Source: Linnemannia schmuckeri
Lineage: Eukaryota; Mortierellomycota; Mortierellomycetes; Mortierellales; Mortierellaceae
DNA: 64,000 bases
Reading direction: 5' to 3'
NCBI GenBank assembly: GCA_029449235.1
Contig: JANATG010000018.1
Location: forward strand, 992,001-1,056,000
Shown: positions 48,776-59,972 of the stretch, piece by piece
How positions within the stretch are numbered: the first letter of the stretch is position 1
Layout: the number at the start of each line of letters is the position of its first letter
Program-made: the position numbers and the translations under genes
Notes under the pieces: model-generated
Databases searched by the model: none
What the model was told of the DNA's origin: nothing
Seen by the model: only the letters and a program-made list of their open reading frames with translations

Positions 48776-51700
48776 ATGGGTGTCTTTGGCGAGAAACACA
48801 CTTCCTTGACGCGCGAGCAGAAGCGCCAATTGATTCATCAGGCTGACACTCACAAATTGCGTCCAACAGAGGTCTGCGATTGGGTGCTGGCTACCTGGGG
48901 TCTGAGGATCGCCAGGGTGACGGTCTACTCGATCCTCCACAAGCAGCGTGCCTCCTTGATGGCCGGCCACAAGGATCTGTACCAATCCATGCAGAACAGC
49001 GTCCAAGCCCTTCAGCAGTCTTCCTCCAATGCATCTTCATCCTCGTCTTCCACCAACACCTACTTGACAGCCGAGGATGGGTGCCTCGAGCGTGACCCAA
49101 CCACCGGACGGATCAACAAATACCAGACCACCGCAACAGCAGCCGGCAAGCGAGCCCGGAGCACCAGTAGCAGCGCGCGCAGCTCCAGCGTGATGCCCGA
49201 TTTCTCTTCTATGCCGCCCGTCCCTTCTGGTGAAGGTAATTGTCTCCCCCTTGTGCCTGCCTGATCTTCGTTCCTCTCTGTTCTTATGTCATTTTTAATT
49301 TCTCCTGCGCCTTTTTCTCCGTTGGCACCATTCGACGCAGTTGCGAACCATCGACTCTCTTTCTGTCCCATGGGTTCCTTCTGTCTTTCTTTGTTCTTTT
49401 TTTTTTTTTTTTTCTCTGTTGATACAAATTCCCTCTTTTCTTTCAGTCATTCCCATTCGTCCCTTTTCTGCTCTCTTTTTTTTTTTTTTTTCTTTTTTGT
49501 TCTCCACATTTGGCAATCCAATTCATTCAAACAACACAACCGTTATTTTATTTTTTTTTTGTTTCTCTCTTTCTATTCGCGTCATTTCTTTGATTGTCGA
49601 TTCAATCCTGAGTACTTTAAATTCTTAATCCCTTTGCTCATTGGCCAGCAGGGCTCACGCTCACACATTGTCCCTCTTCCCCTTCTCCCTCTCTCCCCTG
49701 TGCAACCCAACGACACAATCCCTCGTCCTTCCGTCCTTCCATCCTTCCCTCCTTCGCAATTGCTCTTATTTTTTTTTTACGTCCCCCACTTTTCTTCCAC
49801 CCTTCTCCCTGTGCTTATTCGGCCCGCTCCGCCTCGCCTCGCTTCGCTTCGCATCGCATCCTATACCGAATTTAGAAAAAAAAACCTGTTGCTCAGCCTT
49901 TGTCCTTCTCTCCAACTTTGCTCCCAACCGACGATCTGATTAACTTTTCCGTCATTGTGCTTAATCTAATTCTTTGCTCTTTTTTTTTTATCTCCTTTTC
50001 TCACCCACAACAATTTGACATGCCTCAATAGGCGCACGATGGGAAGGCCAATTGAAGCGCGTGCGTGAGCCAGCCTCGGTTGAGCTCGACCGAGCCATGG
50101 TCCAGTTCCTGAAATCCTCGGCCGCTGTCGATGAGCACGGCCGTCGCCTCAACGACGCCGAGCTGCAGTCCCATGCCCTCCGCCTTGCCCGTGGGATCCC
50201 CAGTGCCAGCCGGATGCGCTGCTCCTTTGGCTGGCTTAGGCACTTTAAGCGCAGGCTGGGAGTCCAATGGGCTGCCGACCGGCTCGGACGACACCGTTGG
50301 ATCGTGGAAATGGATCCCTTCGGTTCCTCTTCCCCTTCCTCGGAAACAGCTCTTCCTTCCTCTCCCTTGGCATGCACACTCTCCTCCTCCACATCTGTGT
50401 CAGCAACAACAACAGCTCAAACCTCAGCTGATGTTTCTCAACCCCATGTTGGTCCCTCCTCTGCTTCTTCTGCTCTCAACCGCTCTCGTCGCCAAGGCAA
50501 GGTAGCGAAGCATGGGCATGGCAACAACAATAGCATCCAGTCGTCATCACCATCATCACAATCTCATGCTACCCCAGACCATCTCTTCAACAACAATGGA
50601 GCAAGCAGCAACGAGGATAACGATGACGACGATGAAGAGGAATACCATTCTAGCCATGAGTTGTTGGGAAAGGAGCACGACTTTACTTCGCCCATCCCCT
50701 CTACCACCACAATTAACAACACCATCCCCTTCCTCGCCTCGGCCAAGCACACTCGGTCCACCTCGACGTCGACCTCGGCCTCCACAACTTCAACCTCCGC
50801 TGCTTACAACCATGGCTCGACCTTGAGACATCATGCACAGACACTCTCCACTCTGGACCTGCATCAGCAACAGCAGCAGCAGCAGCAGCACAGACTCTAT
50901 TCTTTTGGAGGCAGCAGCGAATCATCGCCCTTCTCCTCCCTAGGTCACTTCCCCTCTCTCCATCCATCCCTCGCGTCCCACTCGGGTCTCCTCAACTCCT
51001 ATTCTTCCTCCCTCCCTAATACCACTACTCCTACATACTCCCACCCTACACAGCAACAACATTCACATACCTCCTCTATCCTCGACTCATTCCCAAACCT
51101 CTTTGACTCCCTTCCCCCTCTCCATTCCCCTTCCTCTTCCATCCCTACCAGCACCATCTCCTCTTCTCAACTCTTCCTCAACCACACCTCCGCTCCTATC
51201 GACAAGACTCCTACCACCACTACCACCGCATCTCGTATGGACGCCCCAAACCCCTTCGGAATGAACATTGATGGCGGGATGCGCAAAGTCCCCAGCAAGG
51301 ACGAAGCCTATGACATGCTCCAGTCCCTCCTCCTCTACTACGAGCAGGACCACCACTACATTGGTGAACAACAGACCCTCCTCCTGCCACGATGGATCCA
51401 CCAACAGCGTCAGATCATGTCCCAGTCGGACGAGTCTGATCCTCGTCTCTTGTGGATGCGTAATACTGCAAATGCTACTGCTTCTAGTACCCCTTCCTTG
51501 TCGTCGAGCACTTCTTCCCCCGCACCGCCACATCCTCTGTCGGCCCAGTCGCTCTCGCATCCTCATTCCAATTTCCCTCAACACCACCACCATCATAATT
51601 ATACCACTCATTCCACCAATAGTTTCCAACACCACCATTTGTCATCCCAACAACAACAACAACATCCCCGCGCACTATCCCATACTTCCTCCTCCCCTCC

Positions 51701-51998
51701 CTTGTCTCCGCTCTCGACAGCCAGCACCAGTGATCCAGCCGGTCTGGAGCACTTTCAATTGAGCTCTACCGACTCTATCCCTACCACTGCCTCCACCACA
51801 ACTCCAACGACAGCATCGGTAGGAACAAGCAGTTTCCCATCGCTGACTAGCTCATTGGAACAACAAATGTTCTTTGCGCACCAGCATGCTCTCCAACAGC
51901 AGTTTGCCCTTCATCAGCAGCAGCAGCAGCAACGCCAACAGCAGCAACAACAGCAGCAACAGCAGCAGCAGCACAACTTTGTTCTCTCTCATCAGTAA
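48776..51998 (+). CDS. CENP-B/Psq-type DNA-binding protein, probably domesticated
   Basis: Two exons (48776-49235, 50032-51998) give 808 residues across a 796-bp intron that is long for this window and heavily pyrimidine-rich. Residues 8-57 (LTREQKRQLIHQADTHKLRP) form a Psq/CENP-B N-terminal helix-turn-helix. A second, Tc5-type HTH lies at about 165-240 (PASVELDRAMVQFLKSSAAV, then MRCSFGWLRHFKRRLGVQ). This tandem DNA-binding pair belongs to pogo/Tigger transposases and CENP-B. The DDE catalytic domain is absent. The rest is Ser/Thr/His/Gln-rich with a conserved-looking helix near 415-455 (KDEAYDMLQSLLLYYEQDH) and ends in polyglutamine. A transposase-derived transcription or chromatin factor is the best reading; the target is unknown. 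Confidence 0.75.
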
Positions 51999-52902
51999 TA
52001 GTGTATCTCTCTATCTTTATCTTTATTTGTTATCTACTCATTGTAATTGTATCGTACATTAGTCCCCTTATACCACAATTAAAATATTCATGCATTTGCA
52101 ACAAAAAAAAAAAAACATAGTTTGGCCCATTTTCGGCCCCCGGGTTAGAGTTGAATAGTTGAACTGTGCTTTTTTTGTATATCCGTACCCAATGTACAGA
52201 GTTATTTTCTTCCCACAAAGGTACTCTTGAATTTTTTGCACAGAGGTCCAACTGCTATGTACCTCTTTGCGGATAAAGGAGAAATACCCCTCACATACTC
52301 ACACACCACATATCACACCGCACACGTAATAACACACAGGCAGAGCCAAAGAGATTGAGAGTTTTGAAGGGGGTCAGCGAGTTTGAGCTACGAGATGAGA
52401 AGTACAATTTTTTTACTGTTGTGAGCGCCTAATGTCTGTTTCAGTATTGAGTGTGTCTGTGTGTGCGGTACGGTGCGGTGCGGACTTTGTGCCGATCCGG
52501 AGAAAATCAAATCAAAAGGAGGGAGGTACCTGCACGGGCATACACACATGCACATTCATCTAGCGCAATATTATTTTTTTATGCACCAAACACATCCAGC
52601 AAACATCGCACCATATACCTTATAATTCTAACCAAAAATAAGAATGCGGTGCAAATATGCAGACACATGCACATGAGTGTAAAAATACAGTGTTATTGCA
52701 TTATTGGTGATTATCCAACAAAGTTGTTTTTGTTTTTCCTCCGTCTTCCTCCATCTCATTCTCTGGCTCTCTCTCTCTCTCTCATGCTCATGTCTGCAAC
52801 CACCGTTGCTTATGCCATTACTCACAAAAATCCAGCGAGATCTCGGACCGGTTGGCCCTGGGAGCAGCCGAGGACACTGGGACCCGCTGCTCACGCTCTC
52901 GC
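51999..52902. other. Convergent intergenic region
   Basis: 3' flanks of the CENP-B-like gene and of the channel gene. Nothing recognisable beyond short A and CT runs. Confidence 0.4.
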
Positions 52903-55900
52903 TCAGAGGCGCGTCCGGTCGATCGACATGCGCAACTTGCTCTCAACCCTCGGTGATGATGCGGAAGCGGATGCGGTGGCTCGCTCGATAGAGGTCCGAA
53001 CTTGATCGATACTTGCGCGCGACTCTGCATTCTCACTACTACTACCACCCAGCATACCTTTCCTCAGTGTAGACGCGAGGTTGGTTGTAGATGTCGATGC
53101 GCTCATAGGCATCGAGAAAGACGGGAGAGGTGGTGGTGGAGAGGAGGGTTTTGGTGGGATAGGTGTCCCGCTACGGGTATGTAAGTGGTACTGATGAAAA
53201 TAGGGAGTGGAGGTGGTATTAGCCGAAAAGAGAGAAGATTTGAGGGTATTTGTGGTGCGTAAGTACATCGGTTTCTCAGGTTCCTCGTCTTCCTCTGACG
53301 CTGGCTCTGGCTCAGGAGACTCGACGACGCGGGAAGGGTCCTGGTGCGACATGTTGTTGGTGTTGGAGTTGTCATTGCGCGATTCAGTCGACAGTCGCGA
53401 TTGCTTGATGGCCGACCACTTGAGCTGCTGTTGCTGGAGTTGTGGCGACTGCTGCTGTGATTCTGCTTCCTGGGGGTGGAAATTCGGAGGTGGACATGAA
53501 GGCAACAAGGGCAGTCGATCTGTCCACCCTGCTGGTGTCGAAGAAGGAACCGCCACTGGTCCAAGGGGCTTCTGTTCCTTCTCCTCCCATTCTACCCTGT
53601 CATACCCAACCCCATCATCACCATCGTCATCGTTATTATCATCTACCTCCAACCGTGACATCGGTTCCTCATTTTCAACAGAAGCAGCGTCAGTTGTACT
53701 GCGGTGTGGCGGAGTAGAAATAACAGAGACGAGAACAGCCTCTTGAACATGAGCGGGAGCAGGGACGGGGCCGGAGAACAACCTGGGCTCATCCTTGATC
53801 TCGATTTCCTCCTCATTATCGCCTTGGTCCTCGGCCTTGATATTTCTGCTATCCTCGAACACATCCACCTTGACATTGTCATTCGCACCAAGCGGCGGCG
53901 GTGGCGAGTGGAAATAAAGATCTTGTCCTGAAACAAGTGTTGCTGTCGAGATCCTTGCTGCCGACGATATTGGTGGTACCGGTCCTCCTGGCGGGAGAGG
54001 TGGCAGAGTAGCGTTCACGGGAGTTCTGGTTCGAGTTGGTGGCGTACCGGTTCTGGAAGGATTGCGAACGGGACCAGCGCCAGCAACAGTGGTACCAGTA
54101 GGGATAGGACTGGGTGGCAGCATTGTCGATGGTGGCGGAGGCAGTAGGCTAGTTCCTCTCCCGTTCTGTGGGTAGTGAAGAGAAGCTGTCAAGTCGTACA
54201 AGACATCTTCGATCTTGATGATGGTCGCCTCCTCGTGTTCAGACTCCAACGAGCTCTCAGTACTCTGCTGATCCAGAGGTAGTGGTGTAGGTGAGACGAC
54301 TACTGGGAACCCGTGTTGAGAAAAGAGTTCTTCTTTCCCATAAAAGTTGCGTGTAAGTGGATGAGCAGTGGTAGCACGCGTGTGCTTGTCATGGAGCTGG
54401 TCGGATGACGCACGGACAGTTATAGGCAGGGATGATGCTGATGAAGGCGATGTGGTGGTATCTACTGAACGAAGCGACGACGAGGAATGGAAGCGGCTGT
54501 GGAGTTGTTGTTGTTGCTGCTGTTGTTGCTGCTGTTGTTGTTGATAGTGATGGTGCAGATTGGAGATCGACGCGTGATGGACCAGTCGAGGGTGATGATC
54601 GCGATTAGACAAAGTTGTCAATGGCGAAGACGAGGACGAGGTGTGGTACTGGCTGAGGACTGGTGGTGGTGGTCGGATGTATGCAACCTGAGGCAAACCC
54701 TGGTCCTGAGCAGCACTGTCGCCATCGTCATTAACGCCGCTAATGCCGTGCCCCTGCTGCTGTTGTTGCTGTTGTCGGACCATGGAATCGATATGACTGT
54801 ACTCAATCTTCTGATCCAATAACTGCTGCTGTTGCTGTTGGCGCAGGGCCCTCGTATATGAAGATTCAGGTGAATTCGACTGGAGAGTTGAATGGGATCG
54901 GACTGACATGGTCCTGGAAGCTTTAACCCTCAGATGACTCTCCGTAATCCCCTTGTACAGGTTATTGTACTGCTCCAACTCGGTCTTGTCGGGTCGGTAC
55001 ACCAGTGTAGCCTTTGCACTGCCACTGCTGCTACGTCGACCCGATGTCGCCTGCTCTCCTCCTCCTGCCTCTCCAGTCTGACCATCCCTCTCAACTGATC
55101 CAGATCTAGACCCCTTGATGGACTCGTCATGCTGATGCAAGTTGAAGTTGTGATCACTCTTCTGAGCCGCAAACTGCTTGTAATACGGATCGTTCTGGTC
55201 AGGCAAGACTCCCGAATCCGGTCGGTAGATGGAAAACTGCTCGACGGTCGAAGATGTCTCCGTCTGACTGGCATCCGTCGCGAACCCATAGTAAGCAGGC
55301 CAATTCTCGGCTCCATCGCTGACAGCGCGCATCATCATCGGCATCTGAGGTTGAGTGTCGTGATAGTTTTGACTCTGCAATGGGTGGGGGTGCTGGTGAT
55401 GGTTCTGGTGTTGGGAATTGGATCCTGTTGGGGGCCGTGAAAGCCACGCTAATTGCTGACGCTGTTGTTGCTGTTGCAAGGTCTGTTGGTGCTGCTGTTG
55501 CTCGCGGTAGTAACGAGCAATCTGAGCGGCCTTGGACAATGGTGGCCCTCCTCCTGGAAGACTGTGGTTGTAAATGACAGGGGATCCTTCTGAATGTGCC
55601 GACGCCAGAGATTGCTTCCTGTTAGGAGCCTCATGGAATCGCTGAGAGGGTGAAGGATAGTATTGGTATGTCTGCACGTGGTGCTGGCTGGTTCCGTGGT
55701 AGCCCATTCCTGCTGCACGTCCAGCACTGCTGAGAGACCATCGGGCGTCATTGTATGGTGCTGTGTTAGCGAACGGTGGGCTCTCGTGGTATGCATACTG
55801 GTTGTGTTGAGGGTTGTAAGGGTGTGAAACGTAGTGATGTTGTTGGCGATACTGTTGGTGGAGGTTACTGTGATGAGGATGGTATGGGTGTTGATCGATA

Positions 55901-57138
55901 TGTTGAGAACATTGCTGTTGCTGCGACGTACGAGCATTGGATGGCAACCGGATATCCTCATGGGTATTAGCAAGGATCACATCAATGTCTGGTAGAGTCG
56001 GTTTTGGGCGCCTTGGAGTCGATCCTCCGTAACTGGGCGCCTTTTCCGAAATAAGTCTTCCACCTCTTCTGAATCCACCACTGCCTGTACCAACACCAGT
56101 ACCATCGTCACCGCCACCGCCGCCATTACTACCTTCACGTCCAAAGTTCTCGATGTACCGTTTATCCTCAAGCTCCTGTTGTATCATGGTACGTTTAGCA
56201 CGCTCCTTGGTTGTCTTTTTGATAATGTTGTCAATCCGTTTATCCATCTTATGACAGACATACTCCTTGAGGTTGCCCTGGACCTTGGCAACCAATGGAA
56301 TCCAGAGGATAATAGCGACCAGAGTGGCGAGTCCCGAAAAGACGAACATCAAGGAAGTAAAGACCATGACGCAGAAGGTGAACTTGTCGGCGAACTTTAG
56401 ACTAGGCAGGATCTGGGAGACTTCATCCAGATGGTTAAAGTTAAAACCGAGGGTCTTCATGAAGGCGACCAGGGTCATGATGTTGATGACCGCTCTTGGC
56501 GCCTGAACCACTAGGTGCTTCCATCCTATTGTTGACAACCAGTGTGAGTTGGTCATAAAGTTATATTTCTCTTCTTTCTTTACAATTCCCTGTTCGTGTC
56601 TTTTTTACTTTTTTTTGTCGTTGTTGGTTGTTTCTTTCACTTCATCAAAGAAAAAAAAGGGGTCTCAAATACCTTTGAGTTGGAAATAGACAAAAAACGA
56701 CAACTTGTTGTGCAGCTTGCTTGAATTTCGGATCTTCTCGATAAAACAAAAGTAATCAAACTTCCGCAAACAATAGAACTCCGAGACAATGGTATTCGAC
56801 ACTGCGTACGAGATATCCTTGCTCTTTATGACCTTATTGGCCTTGCGAAAATCCGTCGCCAACAACAGGAACGACAAGAGGATACACCCCGTGAAAATCC
56901 ACCGGGCAATCGAGACTTCAATAACAGGCTTAATCTCGGAGGTCCAAGCACCAGAGATGATGAGGAAAGTGCACGTCCAGACATCACCACAGAGGACCAA
57001 GATCGCCTTGAAGAACATGATCCAGATCCACATGTACCGGATGCGAGTCCAGGGTGAGTTAGAGTGAAAGTCGGCGATGTTGATGAACTCGAACTTGTGG
57101 GAGGGAACGATCTCTGTCTTCCACTTTGGCGGTGGCAT
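52903..57138 (-). CDS. Kch-type fungal potassium channel protein with giant tail
   Basis: Two exons (57138-56673, 56525-52903) give 1362 residues. The first 265 or so match the fungal potassium channel family of yeast Kch1/Prm6, which mediates K+ influx needed to activate calcium signalling. Evidence: FEFINIADFHSNSPWTRIRY followed by a membrane helix (MWIWIMFFKAILVLCGDVWT), a second (RWIFTGCILLSFLLLATDF), YFCFIEKI, and in exon 2 further hydrophobic spans (VINIMTLVAFMKTL and FCVMVFTSLMFVFSGLATLV). After about residue 270 a disordered tail of about 1,090 residues follows, rich in Gln, His, Ser and Pro, with PxxP runs and acidic patches, far longer than the family core. The tail ends RMSIDRTRL. 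Regulation by tail phosphorylation or scaffolding is conjecture. Confidence 0.8.
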
Positions 57139-58230
57139 AGTAGTAGTTGTTGGTGAGATGGAAGGAGAGGGAGGGTATAGGGTGGGAAAAAAAAGAGAAG
57201 GGATGGACAGTGCGTCACCTTCAGGAAGGTTGAGAGCCGTTGGAGAAGGATAATGGCGGAGAGAAGGGAAAGGGTATGCAGAATGATGATGTAGGTGGTA
57301 CAAGAGCAAAATTATTTGGCTATGCTGGAGTGAAGTAAGAGCAGCATGAAGGAAAAAAGGAGAGACTGCAATGAATCGGGAATGGAGAGGAGGGGAATGA
57401 GGGAGAGGTAGACAGGGAATGAGGGAGAGGTGGAGAGGGGAGGGGAAGGGGAGGGAAAGGGAGAAGGGAGAAGGGAGAAGGGAGAAGGGAGAAGGGAGGG
57501 GGTGATGAAGGTGAAGGAGGAAAGGGAAGTGACGAGAGTGAAGAGAAGGCGGAAAAGGAAGGAAAAGAAGAAGAAGCAAGAAAGAGAGGGAAGAGGGGGA
57601 AGATCGACTGTCGATTGATTTTTTGCAGTCATAGGCTGATGAGTGATGGATGATGTCTGATGGGATGGAATTCAGAAAATGAAATCCGACTCCGGTCGTC
57701 ATCCTGTGTCGTTTGATCGTTAGCCTTGATGTCTTGGTGTCATTACTCAATTTCTCAGCTACTTCCCTCTTTCACCTGTTCACCTGTTCTTCTCACGCAC
57801 ATCCAGTTCACCTTCGCTCTTTCATGCTACATGTTACTCTCATCGTGTCACTCCTCACTCCTTTGACTTTTCAGTTGTTACTTTTGCAAGGAAAGGGCTT
57901 GTCCCTGAAAAGAAAACAAACGAGTACGATAAATGGGGAGTGATTTGGCCTTGAGCCAGGATTGGTCCCTTCTTCAGCAATGATTGTCTCTTTCTGTTTG
58001 CTGCCCTCAAAAAACAAATTCACATCTGAATCCTGCCGAACCAGAATCACCCACCATTTTCGATCTCAGCTCCACCTTTGACCCATTTTCACTCGCTGCC
58101 TTTCTAGTGCCTGAATAATGAAGTAACGCCTATTATTGCTTATGCAAACAAAAAAGAGAGGGCCAGGCGAGGCGGAGAAGGAGCAGCACGGGTTATCGAG
58201 GTTCAATTGAGAATGAGTGAGCGAAGAGCC
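57139..58230 (-). promoter_or_regulatory. Channel gene upstream region, purine-rich tract
   Basis: On the plus strand 57360-57610 is almost purely AG, with a GGGAGAA repeat at 57455-57500. On the channel gene's sense strand it is a CT-rich leader like those of SLA1 and the epsin. The rest, to about 58230, shows nothing recognisable. Confidence 0.4.
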
Positions 58231-58234
58231 AGAC

Positions 58235-58562
58235 ACTTAGTGGGAAGACGGGTACAGATCAATTAGCGGATCGGCAACAGCAACATCGCCCAAAGAATGT
58301 ATATGTAGACGGTCGATCAGTTCCTGACCCTCTTTGTCTTCCTCCTTCACGTTCTTCCACAGCCTCTCCTGTGGTCACAAAAAGAGTTTCATAGATCCAA
58401 AACTAACAGATTGTATCCGTTGATTACACTCTTGCTCTCCAGACGGGCGCTGCGCTGCCTCAAACCATCGCTTACAGCGCCAAAGGCTCACCAATTCTTC
58501 AGTGCTCGTGGAATCGGATCATGGTTGCCGATCAAAGTCTCATGGCGTTTCTGCGGTTGTTG
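58235..58562 (-). other. Exon-like remnant downstream of mS41
   Basis: Two minus-strand stretches look coding but do not make an intact gene. One, after TTTTTTTTACAG near 58545, reads QKRHETLIGNHDPIPRALKN and then hits TGA, while the next frame continues LVSLWRCKRWFEAAQ. The other, after GACCACAG near 58374, reads ERLWKNVKEEDKEGQELIDR and ends in a stop near 58240. A GTTAGT...CACAG intron of about 40 bp could join the last two. No start codon fits. It may be a broken gene or an unrecognised short gene. I do not recognise the family. Confidence 0.3.
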
Positions 58563-58622
58563 CTCTGTAAAAAAAATGCAATGTATTTGAAGAAGATTGG
58601 GTGTTCCTGAAAGAAAAAGCCT

Positions 58623-59325
58623 CTACTTGGTCTTCTTCTTGACGGGCTTGGTAGGGATAACATATGGGTCGACACCTTGGCTATAGGTTTCAAAAAGCAA
58701 TACCGTGTTAGCTACCATAGTCGCCAAAAGATGCAGTTCAGCGATCAATCGCAGTATTAAAAGGCCCAGTACCGCGAGAAAAGGACAAGCAAAAGAGATT
58801 ATTTACCGGTACTTTTCCGTCCAGTTCAAGATCCAGCGTCTCTGCTTGACAGACAGGGACATGTCTGCCTTCATCTCGGCGGATGTTGCTGTGAAGAGGT
58901 GCTCCCAGGACTTGAACTTGTCTGCGAGTGAAGCCGAGTTGCGACCGATCTTAGTAAGGAATGCTGATGGGTCCTGAATATCACCTAATTTTTCCGAGTG
59001 GCATGAAGGCAAATAAGGTGTCAGATCCATGGTTATTTTTAAGCAGTCGAATTCGTACGAGGTCGATTATTGCATGCCCTGAGTATGTTCCCCGAGCATC
59101 GCAATGTTAACGCCAGAGAGGCGATGTATGTGCAATATTCGGCTACAGTGTTGTTGTTTGGTTGCTCGTGTTCCGAGAAGTCTGAAAACTGATCTCGTCC
59201 TGATCCTGTTGTGGCTAGGTTTTGCCGGTACCTCGTGGTGCGGGAACGGTCTTCTTGGCAGCTCCGTGGATGCTGCGGACACCGATGGGAGCCTTTGCGA
59301 AGCAGCGTGCAACGGTTGAGTTCAT
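58623..59325 (-). CDS. FYV4: Mitochondrial small ribosomal subunit protein mS41
   Basis: Three exons (59325-59232, 58984-58807, 58680-58623) give 109 residues. mS41 (yeast Fyv4) is a component of the mitochondrial small ribosomal subunit. The N-terminus (MNSTVARCFAKAPIGVRSIH) is Arg/Ser-rich without acids, a good mitochondrial targeting peptide. It is followed by the IGR motif region (DPSAFLTKIGRNSASLADKF, then the KSWEHLFTATSAEMK stretch), the defining domain of this family. The C-terminus is short and basic (KPVKKKTK). Exon phases agree at both junctions. It is divergent from the TPR gene, with 257 bp between start codons. Confidence 0.85.
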
Positions 59326-59582
59326 CCTGTAGGTGTAATGTATGATGTAGGTAGTATGAAGCGGTGCTTCCGTGAATCAGTTAATCCTCTTTACGCACCA
59401 AGACAGTGCCTCGCCCATGTTTGTGGCTTTTTGAACTCTTCGAAATGATCGTAATGGTCACGTGTGACGATCTCGCATAGATTTTCTTTTTTTTTATGTC
59501 TTCCCAAAGACCAATACGACCTTCTGTTTTTAAATTCATTCTTTACACATCATAACTTACATCACACAATATATAACATACA

Positions 59583-59941
59583 ATGAAAAAGTTTGGAAAA
59601 GGCTCGTCTAGCAAGGATAAGAAGAAGGCCCCCAAGGAGGCTCCTGCCCCTCAAACCTGGGAAGAGTACATGGAAGGTAATTCAGTTTTAGTAATTCATT
59701 GCCCCCATCTTTCCCTCGCGAAAAACTATTTCAGAGGCCGAACTTTCCCAACGAGAAGAAAATGTTCTATGTGATAAATAATTGACGGTGGCTAACATGA
59801 ATGTGCATTCACGAATGCATTGTGATCATTCTACCGAGTGTGTGATCTAATGAAGACTTGCATGCCAGAAGGAACAGAGAGAGGCAACAGAGCACAAGAA
59901 CGTGGCTGCAGCAACTGCGTCACACGGGTGTCAATGGCATG

Positions 59942-59972
<31 letters not shown>

